From NCBI GenBank assembly GCA_044224495.1, contig JBGAKG010000009.1, positions 241,387 to 305,386 of the forward strand: DNA of 64,000 bases, read 5' to 3'. The notes beneath the pieces were generated by a model. It saw only the letters and a list, made by a program, of their open reading frames with translations. It was not told where the DNA came from and made no database searches. The position numbers and the translations under genes were made by a program. This document shows, piece by piece, positions 27,617 through 36,664 of this stretch. How positions within the stretch are numbered: position 1 is the stretch's first letter; every line of letters begins with the position of its first letter. The stretch comes from JBGAKG01 sp044224495. Its GTDB lineage: Bacteria; Myxococcota_A; Polyangia; Polyangiales; Polyangiaceae.

Positions 27617-28486
27617 ATGCGCCCCGTCACTGGCGTCGTCTTCGTCCTCGCGGCGCTCCTCGTTCCGACCGGAGCGTGCGTGGTGCGCGATCGAACGTGC
27701 GCGTCCGCCACGGAGTGCGCGCAGCGCTTCGGCGATGGCCTGTCGTGCGTGGCGGGGCGCTGCGTGGACGAAGCGCGCGACGGTGGTGCGCGAACGCAGC
27801 CGGCGATCATGGCGACCAACACGCGCCGTGTGGTCGTCCGTGCGATCGACCTCGGCTACCTCGCCGCGGGCACCGATCCCGCGCGGGTCCCCCCGGCGGT
27901 GGTCCTCGGTCGCGACGACGCCAAGCTCCTCCTCCGCTTCGACCTCCCCCTCGGGCCCGAGGACGAGGTGGTCGAGGCGTATCTCCTGCTGGACCGGCTC
28001 GACGTCATGGATACCGATCCATCCCCCATTTCCCTACATGTGGAGCGGGTCCTCGATCGGTGGGACGGACGATCCATCACCTGGGGGCGGCAGCCGCACC
28101 TCGAGGACGACCACGGCGCGGCCACCATCGTCACCGTGGGCGCCCGGCCCGTGGTGCGGCTCGACGTGACCCCGTTCGTGCGCCGCTGGAAGCGCCATGA
28201 TCCCACGGATCAAGGGCTGGCGGTCGTGGCGGGGTCGACCAACGCGAGCGGAATGGCCTTTGCAACCGTGGACGCGACCGACGGGGTCTCGTCGGATGCC
28301 CTCCGGAGCGACCCCAACGATCCCTCGAGGCCGGTGTGGGTCTCCTCCGCTCCGCGCCTCGAAGTCTACGTCCAGCGGCCCTTGAATGCCGGGCCGCCTC
28401 CCTCGTCGAACCCTTCAGCAGTAAGCTCCACCCCCGCCCTGTCCACTGCCTCTGCAAGCACCCGTAGTGGGCCCTTTCCAAGGTGA
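27617..28486 (+). CDS. DNRLRE-type beta-sandwich lipoprotein
   Basis: The ATG at 27617 gives a lipoprotein signal (VLAALLVPTGAC, Cys18); the total is 289 residues. A short Cys-rich segment (CVVRDRTCASATECAQRFGDGLSCVAGRC) follows. A jelly-roll of the DNRLRE kind comes next: KLLLRFDLP, DEVVEAYLLLDRLD, ISLHVERVLDRWDGRSITWGRQP and RLDVTPFVRRW are typical strands and the WxE/TW motif. Such domains act as cell-surface or carbohydrate-associated modules. The tail is Ser/Pro-rich. It diverges from the opp-like operon. Confidence 0.8.
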   Translation: MRPVTGVVFVLAALLVPTGACVVRDRTCASATECAQRFGDGLSCVAGRCVDEARDGGARTQPAIMATNTRRVVVRAIDLGYLAAGTDPARVPPAVVLGRDDAKLLLRFDLPLGPEDEVVEAYLLLDRLDVMDTDPSPISLHVERVLDRWDGRSITWGRQPHLEDDHGAATIVTVGARPVVRLDVTPFVRRWKRHDPTDQGLAVVAGSTNASGMAFATVDATDGVSSDALRSDPNDPSRPVWVSSAPRLEVYVQRPLNAGPPPSSNPSAVSSTPALSTASASTRSGPFPR

Positions 28487-28491
28487 CGATC

Positions 28492-29013
28492 ATGACCCAG
28501 GCCAAGTCGTTCTCGAACATCCGTCTCGCGTTCGGTGGTGCGTTGCTCGGCGCGTGCCTCCTGGCCGCCGGAGCCTCCAGCGCCGCGACCAACGCGCAAG
28601 CGCCGTCGGCGCCCGTCGTCGCGGGTCAGCTCGCGAAGGGGAACAACTACACGATCGACTCGAACGCGGTCGGCGCGTGCAAGGCGGGCGCGGAGTGCAA
28701 GATCGAGCTGAAGCTCACCGCGGGTGACGGGTTTCATGTGAACAACGAGTACCCGTACAAGTTCAAGGCGAACGACGTTGCGGGCATCGAGTACACGGGG
28801 ACCGATGCGTCGGGGAAGAACGTGTTCTCGAAGGCGGCGGGCGACTTCCGCGCCGATGCGTCGAACGTGAAGCTCGGCTACCTCACCGTGCACTTCAAGA
28901 TGGCGAAGGCCGGTAAGGCGAACATCACGGGCACGTTCAAGATGAGCGTGTGCTCGGCGGCGAACTGCCAGCTCGAGACGGTCGAGCTCACGATTCCCGC
29001 GGAAGCGACCTGA
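28492..29013 (+). CDS. Exported protein with possible DsbD-alpha-like fold
   Basis: ATG at 28492 lies 7 bp after AAGG; the protein is 173 residues. It has a hydrophobic segment (AFGGALLGACLLAAGASSAAT) that looks like a signal peptide, possibly lipid-modified at its Cys. The mature part is a predicted immunoglobulin-like beta fold. The C-terminal FKMSVCSAANCQLETVELTIP resembles the Cys-Cys region of DsbD N-terminal domains, which shuttle electrons to periplasmic thiols. A second Cys pair (GACKAGAEC) is present. That family link is an inference from pattern; no DsbD membrane gene is nearby. Confidence 0.65.
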   Translation: MTQAKSFSNIRLAFGGALLGACLLAAGASSAATNAQAPSAPVVAGQLAKGNNYTIDSNAVGACKAGAECKIELKLTAGDGFHVNNEYPYKFKANDVAGIEYTGTDASGKNVFSKAAGDFRADASNVKLGYLTVHFKMAKAGKANITGTFKMSVCSAANCQLETVELTIPAEAT

Positions 29014-29125
29014 CGCCGCTCGGCGAGGACGTGCACGCGTACCTCGACGAGGACGAGCACGATCGGTCGAGGACGAAAGATCGAGCCCGGGGACGCGAGT
29101 CCTTCTTCTCGGGTAGACTTCGGGC

Positions 29126-31402
29126 ATGACCAAGAGCTTGGTGGACGTCGACTCCGTCGCAGAGGAAGTGGAGCGCCGCTTCCACGCGGGCCGGCGCGTC
29201 CTCTCGTTCCCGGAGTACCTGGAGCTCTTCGAGCAGGAGCCGGTGCGGCAGTCGCGCGATGCGAGCCGCTTCCTCCGTGACGCGATCGAGCACTTCGGCA
29301 CGACCACCGCCGAGTACCCGTGGGGCACGTTCACCCGCTGGAGGATCTTCGATCTTCCGTGGGAGGTCCCGGTGCCGGGCCAAGGCCGCGGCGTGCGTGG
29401 CGCGCTCATCGGCCAGGAGCAGGTCCAGGCGGAGATCGTGCGCGCGCTCGCCAACTTCGCGCGCGAGGGGCGCCCGAGCCGGCTCGTGCTGCTCCATGGC
29501 CCGAACGGCTCCGCGAAGAGCACGATCGCCGGCTGCTTGATCCGCGGCCTCGAGCAGTACTCCAAGCTCGACGAAGGCGCGCTCTACCGATTCCACTGGG
29601 TCTTCCCGTCCGTGAAGACGATGCGCGGGTCGCTCGGCTTCTCGAAGGGCGAGGCCGGGCGCGGCGATGCGTCCGGGAGCTACGCGCACCTGCCCGAGGA
29701 CCAGATCGACGCGAAGATCGTCCTCGAGGTGCGCGACCACCCGCTCTTCTTGGTCCCGATCGAGCAGCGCCGGCAGATGCTCGAGCGCGCGTGGGAAGGC
29801 GTTCGCCAGCGCACGGGCACCGATCCCGATCCGCCGTGCGACTGGATCCTCCGCGGCGAGCTCTCGCACAAGGCGGCGCAGGTCTACGATGCGCTCCTCG
29901 CGTCCTACCGCGGCTCGTGGCGCGACGTGCTGAAGCACGTGCAGGTCGAGCGCTACTTCGTCTCGCAGCGGTACCGCTGCGGCGCCGTCACGGTGGGGCC
30001 GCAGATGAGCGTGGACGCGGCCGAGCGCCAGCTCACGATGGACCGCTCGCTCGCATCGCTCCCGCCGTCGCTCCAGGCGATCACCTTCTACGAGGCGAAG
30101 GGCGAGCTCATCGACGCGGCCGGCGGCGTCCTCGAGTTCAGCGATCTCCTCAAGCGCCCGCTCGACACGTTCAAGTACCTCCAGCTCAGCATCGAGACGG
30201 GGGAGGTCGCGCTCACTCAGCAGAACGTGCAGCTCAACTGCGTGATGATCGCGAGCGCGAACGAGATTCACCTCGATGCGTTCCGCGAGCACCCCGAGTT
30301 CGCGAGCTTCCGCGGCCGGATCGAGCTCGTGCGCACGCCGTACCTCCGGAGCTGGCTCCAGGAGAAGGCGATCTACGACGACCACGTCGCGCCGCAGGTC
30401 CGGCGTCACGTCGCTCCCCACGCGACCGAGCTCGCGGCGCAGTTCGCGGTCCTCACGCGCATGCGGAAGTGCACGCCCGATCGGTTCCCGCGCGCGCTCG
30501 GCGCGGCGCTGTCGGGGCTGACCGCGATCGAGAAGATGGACCTCTACGCGAAGGGCACCGTGCCCGAACGGCTCGACGCGGACGCACGGAAGCTCCTCCG
30601 CGCCAACCTGCGCTCGGTCTACGACGAGAGCGACGCATACCCGATCTACGAAGGGCGCATCGGCGCGAGCCCGCGCGAGATGCGGGTCGTCCTCCTCGAC
30701 GCGGCGCAGTCGCCCGCGCACGCGTGCCTCTCGCCGCTCGCGGTGCTCGAAGAGACGGAGGCGCTCTGCCAACGGCGGGCCGAGTTCGAGTGGCTCCAGC
30801 AGGAAGCGCTCGGCGGCGGCTACCACGACACGCGCCACTTCCTCGAGTCACTGCTCGAGCGCCTGCTCGACACGTGGGAAGAGGAGATGCACGGCGCGAG
30901 CGGCGTGGTCGACGAGGACCGCTACGCCGAGCTGTTCGAGCGCTACGTCCAGCACGTCAGCGTCTGGGTGAAGAAGGAGCGCGTCCGCAACAAGCTCACC
31001 GGCGAGTACGAAGAGCCCGACGAGAACCTCATGCGGGAGGTCGAGAAGCTCCTCGACGTGAAGGGCGACCCGACCGAGGCGCGCGCCTCGATGATCGGCA
31101 ACGTCGCCGCGTGGGCGATCGACCACCCAGGCGCCAAGGTGGACGCCGCGACGGTGTTCCCGCAGCTGCTCAAGCGGATCCGCGATGCGGTGCGCAACGA
31201 GCGGCGAGCGGTCGTCGCCACGCGCGTGCGCGACGTGGTGTTGCTCGTGCGCGAGGACGGCTCCGGCCTCGACGCCACGCGGAAGCGGGAAGCGACCGAG
31301 ATGCTCGAGCGGCTCGAGAAGCGCTACGGCTACTGCCGCAGCTGCGCCACCGACGCGGCGAGCACGACGCTCCGCAAGCGCTTCGGCGATCTCGTCGTCT
31401 GA
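29126..31402 (+). CDS. prkA: PrkA/YeaG-type serine protein kinase
   Basis: This protein of 758 residues is long for the family (usually about 640). It has the PrkA AAA+ N-terminal domain with Walker A LLHGPNGSAKST (about 122-133), a sensor region SANEIHLDAF and the C-terminal kinase-like part. The two halves are joined by blocks such as LLKRPLDTFKYLQLSIETGEVAL, YPIYEGRIGASPREMR and WVKKERVRNKLTGEYEEPDE, all typical of PrkA. In enterobacteria and Bacillus, PrkA acts with YeaH and SpoVR, which here lie 15 kb away at 11-14 kb. The gene is followed 13 bp later by a MATE transporter. Confidence 0.93.
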   Translation: MTKSLVDVDSVAEEVERRFHAGRRVLSFPEYLELFEQEPVRQSRDASRFLRDAIEHFGTTTAEYPWGTFTRWRIFDLPWEVPVPGQGRGVRGALIGQEQVQAEIVRALANFAREGRPSRLVLLHGPNGSAKSTIAGCLIRGLEQYSKLDEGALYRFHWVFPSVKTMRGSLGFSKGEAGRGDASGSYAHLPEDQIDAKIVLEVRDHPLFLVPIEQRRQMLERAWEGVRQRTGTDPDPPCDWILRGELSHKAAQVYDALLASYRGSWRDVLKHVQVERYFVSQRYRCGAVTVGPQMSVDAAERQLTMDRSLASLPPSLQAITFYEAKGELIDAAGGVLEFSDLLKRPLDTFKYLQLSIETGEVALTQQNVQLNCVMIASANEIHLDAFREHPEFASFRGRIELVRTPYLRSWLQEKAIYDDHVAPQVRRHVAPHATELAAQFAVLTRMRKCTPDRFPRALGAALSGLTAIEKMDLYAKGTVPERLDADARKLLRANLRSVYDESDAYPIYEGRIGASPREMRVVLLDAAQSPAHACLSPLAVLEETEALCQRRAEFEWLQQEALGGGYHDTRHFLESLLERLLDTWEEEMHGASGVVDEDRYAELFERYVQHVSVWVKKERVRNKLTGEYEEPDENLMREVEKLLDVKGDPTEARASMIGNVAAWAIDHPGAKVDAATVFPQLLKRIRDAVRNERRAVVATRVRDVVLLVREDGSGLDATRKREATEMLERLEKRYGYCRSCATDAASTTLRKRFGDLVV

Positions 31403-31415
31403 AGACCTCTCGTCC

Positions 31416-32795
31416 GTGACGACCTCGGTTCTCGACCCCACGCGGGAAGTCCGCCGCCTCGCGCTGCCCGCGATTGCCTCGTCGGTGCTGCAGACGCTCG
31501 TCTTCCTCGTCGATCGGGCGATCCTCGGTCACGTCGGCTCGCTCGCCTCGATGCAGATCGCGGGGCCGCTCGAGTGGAGCATCTTCTCGATCTTCCTCGC
31601 GTTCGAGGTCGGCACGATCGCGCACGTCGGACGACTCGTCGGCGCCGGCGAGCACGCGCGTGCGCGCCGGGCCGCGCTCGGTGCGCTCGGGCTCGCGCTC
31701 GTGCTCGGGTCGGTCGTCGCGGTGCTCTCGCCGGTGCTCCTTCGTCTCGCTCCGATCCTGGCGTCGAAGGCGAGCGCGGACACGGTGGCGGGCGGCCAGG
31801 CGTACCTCGCCGTGACGCTCGCGGCGTCGCCCGCGGTCTTCCTCGGCGCGGGGGCCGTCGCGATCCTCCAGGCGAGCGGGGACACGCGGACGCCGCTCGT
31901 GATCGGCGGCGTCGCGAACGTCGTGCACGTCGTTCTCGTCGCGATCCTCGTGCTCGGTGCGCGCGATGGCGGGAACGTCGCGGCGATGAGGGGTTGTGCG
32001 TGGGGCACCGTCGCCACCTTCGCGCTCGAAGCCGTGCTCGCGATCGCGTTGCTCCGCCGCTCGGGCCGCGTCCTCGCGCCGCGCCCCGTCTCCGAGGCGG
32101 TGAAGCGCGTCGTCCGCCTCCGCGACGAGCTCCGCGAGGTCGTCCGGATCGGGTGGCCTGCGATGGCGGAGCGCGTGCTCTATCACGTCGGGTTCAACGG
32201 CTACGTCGCGATGCTCGGGACGCTCGGCGACGAAGCGATGGCCGCGAATCAGTCACTCATCAGCGTGGAGGCGATCTGCTTCTTGAGCGCGGATGGGTTC
32301 GGCGTCGCTGCTGCGAGCATCGTCGCGCGGAAGCTCGGCGCGAGCGACGCCGAGGGCGCGCGGCGCGCGGCACGGATCGCGGCGCGCGACGCGGCGGTGC
32401 TCCTGACGGTGCTGGGCTTGTCCGCCTTCGCGCTCGAGGGCGTGATCCTCCCACTCTTCGGCGGCGGTGCGCACGTCACGGCGCTCGCCGCGACGGCGAT
32501 GCCCGTGCTCGCGTTCGCGCAGCCGTTCATGGGGGCGTCGATCGTGCTCGCGCAGGCGGTGCGTGGTGCCGGCCGGACGAAGGCGGTCATGGCGATCAGC
32601 GCGCTCGGCGCGCTCTGCGTCCGGCTCGGGGCGACCTGGTACTTCGTCCTCCACGAAGGGGGCGGGCTGCGCGGCATCTGGCTCGGGAGCACGTGCGATT
32701 GGATCGCGCGGAGCTCGATCCTGGTCCTCTACGCCGGGACGGCGATCGCGGGCGCGCGCGTGGGCGTGGGCACGAGCGAGGACGCTCAGCGGTAG
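31416..32795 (+). CDS. MATE-family efflux transporter
   Basis: The 459-residue integral membrane protein has about twelve predicted helices in two homologous halves. Each half starts with a LALPAIASSVLQTLVFLVDRAILG-like segment. QASGDTRTPLVIGGVANVVHVVL in the first half and QAVRGAGRTKAVMAISALG in the second are MATE signatures. It would export drugs or metabolites by Na+ or H+ antiport. GTG at 31416 is the start, 13 bp after prkA. Its last 10 bases overlap the 3' end of the convergent gene at 32786. Confidence 0.93.
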   Translation: MTTSVLDPTREVRRLALPAIASSVLQTLVFLVDRAILGHVGSLASMQIAGPLEWSIFSIFLAFEVGTIAHVGRLVGAGEHARARRAALGALGLALVLGSVVAVLSPVLLRLAPILASKASADTVAGGQAYLAVTLAASPAVFLGAGAVAILQASGDTRTPLVIGGVANVVHVVLVAILVLGARDGGNVAAMRGCAWGTVATFALEAVLAIALLRRSGRVLAPRPVSEAVKRVVRLRDELREVVRIGWPAMAERVLYHVGFNGYVAMLGTLGDEAMAANQSLISVEAICFLSADGFGVAAASIVARKLGASDAEGARRAARIAARDAAVLLTVLGLSAFALEGVILPLFGGGAHVTALAATAMPVLAFAQPFMGASIVLAQAVRGAGRTKAVMAISALGALCVRLGATWYFVLHEGGGLRGIWLGSTCDWIARSSILVLYAGTAIAGARVGVGTSEDAQR

Positions 32796-33328
32796 GCGCG
32801 CGCCGGCGCTTCGAGCAGGGCGCGGGCGGTGCGCACGGCGAACAGCTTCTCCCCGTCGAAGATCGGGCCGAGGAGCACGGTGGAGAGCACGGCGGCGAGC
32901 AGCAACGCGGTGCGGTCGTCCTCGCCGAGGCGCTCGACGTGCCAGGCCGTCGAGCAGCGGCGCGCGAGATCGAACATGCCCGCGCGCCCGGCGCGGAGGT
33001 CGGCCGCGTCCGCCCGATCCAGGTCGCGCTCGTCGACGGAGCCACCGACGACGAGCCGCACCCCACCGGCGATCGTCGAGGGCGCCACCACGACGCGCGC
33101 CGCGTCACGGAGCGGCCACGCGTCCCCGAATCGCTTGCGAACGGTGAAGCCGACGGTCGTGCCGAAGTAGCGCTCGGCGCTGACGCGCAACGCGGCTTCG
33201 TCGAGGCCTGCGTGCTCGCGCTGGGCGAACACGAGGTACGCGCGCGAAGGCGGCGCGATCGTCGCGTCGTCGCGGAGGATGCCGCGCTCGTCGAGGAGGG
33301 CGGCGAACGCTTCGTCGTCGGTGCTCAT
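32786..33328 (-). CDS. Hypothetical protein coupled to tatD
   Basis: This 180-residue protein has no recognised family. It contains a moderately hydrophobic Ala-rich region near the C-terminus (TALLLAAVLSTVLLGPIFDG) and an N-terminal acidic helix. Its start overlaps the TatD stop by four bases (ATGA at 33325-33328). A role linked to nucleic-acid metabolism is conceivable from this context only. Confidence 0.7.
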   Translation of the reverse strand: MSTDDEAFAALLDERGILRDDATIAPPSRAYLVFAQREHAGLDEAALRVSAERYFGTTVGFTVRKRFGDAWPLRDAARVVVAPSTIAGGVRLVVGGSVDERDLDRADAADLRAGRAGMFDLARRCSTAWHVERLGEDDRTALLLAAVLSTVLLGPIFDGEKLFAVRTARALLEAPARAYR

Positions 33329-34134
33329 GCCGCGCCCGGAAAGCTGCGCCGGAAGCGCCGCTCGGCGTTGGCGTGGAGGAGGGGAGCGAGAGCATCCACC
33401 GTGAGCCCGCGGAGCTCGGCGACGCGCTTCGCGGTGTGGACGACGAACGCCGGTTCGTTCGTCTGGCCGCGCAGCGGCACCGGCGCCAAGTAGGGGGCGT
33501 CGGTCTCGATGTGGATCCGATCGGCGGGGGCACGCGCGGCGACCTCCTGGACGGACTTCGCGTTCTTGTACGTGACGATCCCGGAGAACGAGACGTCGAA
33601 GTCGAGCGCGAGCGCGCGCTCGGCGAACGCCCAGTCCTCGCTGAAGCAGTGGATGAGCCCGCCCACGTCGCGCGCGCCCTCGGAGGCGAGGAGCGCGAGC
33701 GTGTCGGCGGCCGCTTCGCGCGTGTGGACGACGATTGGCTTCTTCACCGCCCGCGCGACCGCGATCAGGCGCGCGAACGCCGCGCGCTGCACGTCGCGCG
33801 GCGAGTGATCGTAGTGGTAGTCGAGCCCGATCTCGCCGACCGCCACCACCTCGTCACGGCGCGCGAGCGCCTCCAGCTCGGCGCACGACGCATCGTCGAG
33901 CGTCGTCGCGTCGTGGGGATGGATTCCGACCGCCGCCGCCACCCGCGTGCGCTCCGCCGCTGCGAGCGCGACTGCCTGGCGCGCCGGCTCGAGCGTACGC
34001 CCGACGCCAATCACGACGAACCCACCCACGCCGGCCTGCGCCGCGCGCTCGAGCGTGGCCTTCGGGCCCTCCGGCAGGTACTCGGCGTCGAGGTGACAAT
34101 GTGTGTCGATGAGGGACGCGGCCACGCCTCTCAC
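33325..34134 (-). CDS. tatD: TatD-family metal-dependent hydrolase (DNase)
   Basis: The 269-residue TIM-barrel protein carries the TatD metal ligands. They are DTHCHLD at the N-terminus, GIHPHD, VAVGEIGLDYHYD (bridging Glu), PIVVHTREA, LIHCFSED and the final ETDAPYLAP Asp. Members hydrolyse DNA 3'-5' and D-tyrosyl-tRNA-like or other phosphoester substrates. QTNEPAFVVHTAKRVAELRG is the usual C-terminal block. It diverges from the TonB-like gene and is coupled to the downstream hypothetical gene. Confidence 0.93.
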   Translation of the reverse strand: MRGVAASLIDTHCHLDAEYLPEGPKATLERAAQAGVGGFVVIGVGRTLEPARQAVALAAAERTRVAAAVGIHPHDATTLDDASCAELEALARRDEVVAVGEIGLDYHYDHSPRDVQRAAFARLIAVARAVKKPIVVHTREAAADTLALLASEGARDVGGLIHCFSEDWAFAERALALDFDVSFSGIVTYKNAKSVQEVAARAPADRIHIETDAPYLAPVPLRGQTNEPAFVVHTAKRVAELRGLTVDALAPLLHANAERRFRRSFPGAA

Positions 34135-34190
34135 CTATCACCCGAACCGGCCCTGGCCAAGGCGCCCGACTGCGCGCATGTTAAGGGTAC

Positions 34191-35504
34191 GTGCGTCGTG
34201 TGAAGGGACCTGTGCGCGGATGGATGATCTGGGGGGCGTCGCTGCTCGTGCACGGCGCTCTCGCCGGCATCGGTACCGTCATCGCCTACCACGCGCTCGC
34301 CGAGCGGGAGGCCGAGGAGCGCGCCCGTCGCAACGCGCTCGCCGCGGAGCCGATCCCGATCGACCTTCCTCCGGTCGCCGAGGGGAGCACCGTCACCGAT
34401 GCGCTCGTCGACCGGCGCGGTGACGAGCCGATCGTCACCGGGGGCGCGAGTGTCGCTCGCCTCGACGACGGGAAGACGGGGCGCGGCGGGGACGCGACCG
34501 CGAACGTGGCCGCGACGAACCTGTCCGACCGCGACGAGAAGCTGCACCTCTCGCCGGATACGGTGAGCCACCTCGATCGCGATCAGATCCAGCGGCTTCG
34601 CACGTCGGCCACGCGCGCGAGCTGGGAGGACCGGCGCGCGACGACGAATCCGATGGAGCTCACCTTCCTCGCGACCGGGCCCGGCGATCGCGCCGAACGG
34701 CGGAGCGCCTTCGCGAACGATCCGAGCCGCGGCGCGAAGTCGTCCGCGCGCGCGAACAAGCTCGGGGGCGCGGTCGGCTCCGCCTTCGACGACGACGGGT
34801 TCGAGGGCCACGGCGCGCTCGGCTCCACCGATCGCGGCACGAACGTCAGCTCCCCGGGGCTCGGTGTTCACGACGGGCGAGAGGGGACCGATCACCACGT
34901 CGCCGCCGCGATCACGAGCGCGCGCCCCGACGTGACGCAAGGTCCGGTCACCATCCCCGCGACCGACAAGGCGCGCCCGCGCGACGACGTGGACAGCGAC
35001 CAAGCCGTCGCGACGACGCTCCAATCGATCGTGCACGGCAGCTACGCCGGTGGCGTGGCGGGGGACGGGCGCGGTGGCTCCGGCGGTGGTGCTGCGCCGG
35101 CGGCGGGCGGCGCCACGGGCACCGGCTCGCACGCGGCGCCGCTCGGTTTGGGCGACGGCGAGCTCTACGATCTCCAGACGTCCGATCCGCGGCTGCTCCC
35201 GTACTTCCGGCGCATCCACGCCAAGATCGAGCCGCTCTGGCAGAACGCGTTCCCGCGGAGCGCGATCCTCGATTTGAAGCAGGGCACGGTGATCCTCGAG
35301 TTCGAGGTTCGGCGCGATGGTTCTGCCACCGTGAAGTGGCCGCCGCTCCGGCCGAGCGGGATCGACGAGTTCGATCGCAACTGCGCCGAAGCGATCCGGC
35401 GCGCGGCGCCGTTCGAGCCCATCCCGCCCGAGTTGCAGGCGTTGGGGATCTCGAAGCTGCGCATCCGCGCGCCGTTCATCGCGTCGAACCCGATCGTGAA
35501 GTGA
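34191..35504 (+). CDS. TonB-like energy-transduction protein
   Basis: The 437-residue protein has one N-terminal membrane anchor (GWMIWGASLLVHGALAGIGTVIAYHAL). A long polar, low-complexity periplasmic region of about 290 residues follows. The C-terminal TonB-like domain shows YFRRIHAKIEPLWQNAFP, GTVILEFEVRRDGSATVKWP and IDEFDRNCAEAIRRAAPFEPIPPEL. This is the layout of TonB/TolA and myxobacterial AgmX/gliding-associated proteins. It would span the periplasm and transmit proton-motive force to an outer-membrane partner. ExbB and ExbD are not in the window. Start is GTG. Confidence 0.88.
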   Translation: MRRVKGPVRGWMIWGASLLVHGALAGIGTVIAYHALAEREAEERARRNALAAEPIPIDLPPVAEGSTVTDALVDRRGDEPIVTGGASVARLDDGKTGRGGDATANVAATNLSDRDEKLHLSPDTVSHLDRDQIQRLRTSATRASWEDRRATTNPMELTFLATGPGDRAERRSAFANDPSRGAKSSARANKLGGAVGSAFDDDGFEGHGALGSTDRGTNVSSPGLGVHDGREGTDHHVAAAITSARPDVTQGPVTIPATDKARPRDDVDSDQAVATTLQSIVHGSYAGGVAGDGRGGSGGGAAPAAGGATGTGSHAAPLGLGDGELYDLQTSDPRLLPYFRRIHAKIEPLWQNAFPRSAILDLKQGTVILEFEVRRDGSATVKWPPLRPSGIDEFDRNCAEAIRRAAPFEPIPPELQALGISKLRIRAPFIASNPIVK

Positions 35505-35526
35505 GCGGCTGCGCTATCCTGGTGTC

Positions 35527-36459
35527 GTGCGTCGCGCGCTCGCCCTCGCCCCGCTCGCTCTCTTCGTCGGGGCGTGCATGTTGCCGGACCTCGAAGGTTT
35601 CTCGGGCGGCGTGGCCGATGCGGGCCCGAGCGACGGCGCGGTCGACGCGGTCGACGCTGCCGACGCAAGTCCGCCGCGCTGCAAGACCGATGCGCCGTTC
35701 ACGTCGCTGGCGCCCGTTTCGGTGAGCGGGATGGCGTCGGAGTACGCGGCGACGCTCTCGCCCGACGAGCTGCAGATCTGGTACGGGCGCGACGGCAAGG
35801 TCTGGCACGCGACGCGGAGCAAGCGCACCGAGCCGTTCTCCGCGCCGTTCGCGATCACGCTGACGAACGACGGCTCCGAGGCCGACCCGATGGTGACGGC
35901 GGACGGCCAGACGATGCTCTTCATCCACGCGCCTCCGAACGCCGACTGGGACATCTGGCTCGCGACGAAGGATTCATCGGGGAGCTTCGGCTCCGCGCGG
36001 CTCGAGAGCGCGATCTCGAGCGCGAGCACGACCGAGGTGCTGCCGTTCGCGACGAAGAACCGCGAGCGCCTCTACTTCTCCGGCAACTTGGGCGGGACCG
36101 GCATGGATGTGTACGTGGCGAGCGCGAGCGGCTCCGACTATGCGTCGCCCAAGCGCGTCGACGAGCTCAGCTCGACCGGCGACGAGATCGGCGCAATCGT
36201 GAGCGACGACGAGCTCACGGTCTACGTCGCGTCGAGCCGGACCGACCTCGGGGCGAAGGGAAAGCTCGACGTGCTGCGCGCGACGCGAACGAGCAGCGCA
36301 GCGCCGTTCGGCCCGCTCACCAACGTGGCGGAGCTGAACACGGCGGCCGACGATCGGGTGACGTGGATCTCGCCGGATGCGTGCCGCGTCTACTTCGACG
36401 CGACGCGTTCGGGGGGCTCCGGAGCGTCGGACATTTGGGTGGCCGAGCGCTTCCCTTGA
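35527..36459 (+). CDS. PD40/WD40-like beta-propeller lipoprotein
   Basis: The 310-residue lipoprotein (LALFVGAC, Cys17) has an Asp/Ala-rich linker and then PD40-type propeller blades: EYAATLSPDELQIWYGR, EADPMVTADGQTMLFI, NRERLYFSGNLGGTGMDVYVA, IGAIVSDDELTVYVASSR and WISPDACRVYFDATRSGGSGASDIWVAER. Such domains bind proteins or glycans at the surface. GTG at 35527 is used. It is the last chromosomal gene before the integrated element, and 105 bp separate it from the left attachment repeat. Confidence 0.88.
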   Translation: MRRALALAPLALFVGACMLPDLEGFSGGVADAGPSDGAVDAVDAADASPPRCKTDAPFTSLAPVSVSGMASEYAATLSPDELQIWYGRDGKVWHATRSKRTEPFSAPFAITLTNDGSEADPMVTADGQTMLFIHAPPNADWDIWLATKDSSGSFGSARLESAISSASTTEVLPFATKNRERLYFSGNLGGTGMDVYVASASGSDYASPKRVDELSSTGDEIGAIVSDDELTVYVASSRTDLGAKGKLDVLRATRTSSAAPFGPLTNVAELNTAADDRVTWISPDACRVYFDATRSGGSGASDIWVAERFP

Positions 36460-36527
36460 CCACCTGCGCCTGCGTGTGCGCCTGCCCGCCGAGCGATCAT
36501 GAGCGGACGCTAGCTAGGGACGAGGAC

Positions 36528-36549
36528 GCGCATGGCCACGCCCATGCGC
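36528..36549. other. Inverted repeat next to left attachment site
   Basis: GCGCATGG (36528-36535) and CCATGCGC (36542-36549) form an 8-bp perfect stem with a 6-nt loop, 15 bp to the left of the attachment repeat. It lies on the chromosomal side. It may be the original transcript-end hairpin of the tRNA-Met gene (transcribed leftwards), since after excision it would follow the tRNA 3' end directly. Confidence 0.45.
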
Positions 36550-36564
36550 AGGGAAGGAACCTGG

Positions 36565-36586
36565 GTGCCGGAGGAGGGAGTCGAAC
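36565..36586. repeat. Left attachment site core (attL)
   Basis: The 22-bp sequence begins GTGCCGGAGGAG and ends GTCGAAC and is identical to 53829-53850. It reproduces, on the opposite strand, the acceptor and T-arm 3' half of the tRNA-Met. Left of it lies chromosome, right of it the element. Confidence 0.9.
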
Positions 36587-36648
36587 GGACCGACCCCGCC
36601 AGAATCCCGGCAATTCCCGCCGAAGTGACGTCGACTGAGTCGGCGCGA

Positions 36649-36664
36649 GATGACGTAAGTCATC
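36649..36664. promoter_or_regulatory. Inverted repeat inside left end of element
   Basis: GATGAC-GTAA-GTCATC is a perfect 6-bp arm palindrome, 63 bp inside the left core. Its position suits an arm-type integrase or excisionase binding site, but it also lies in the displaced integrase frame. Role inferred. Confidence 0.3.
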
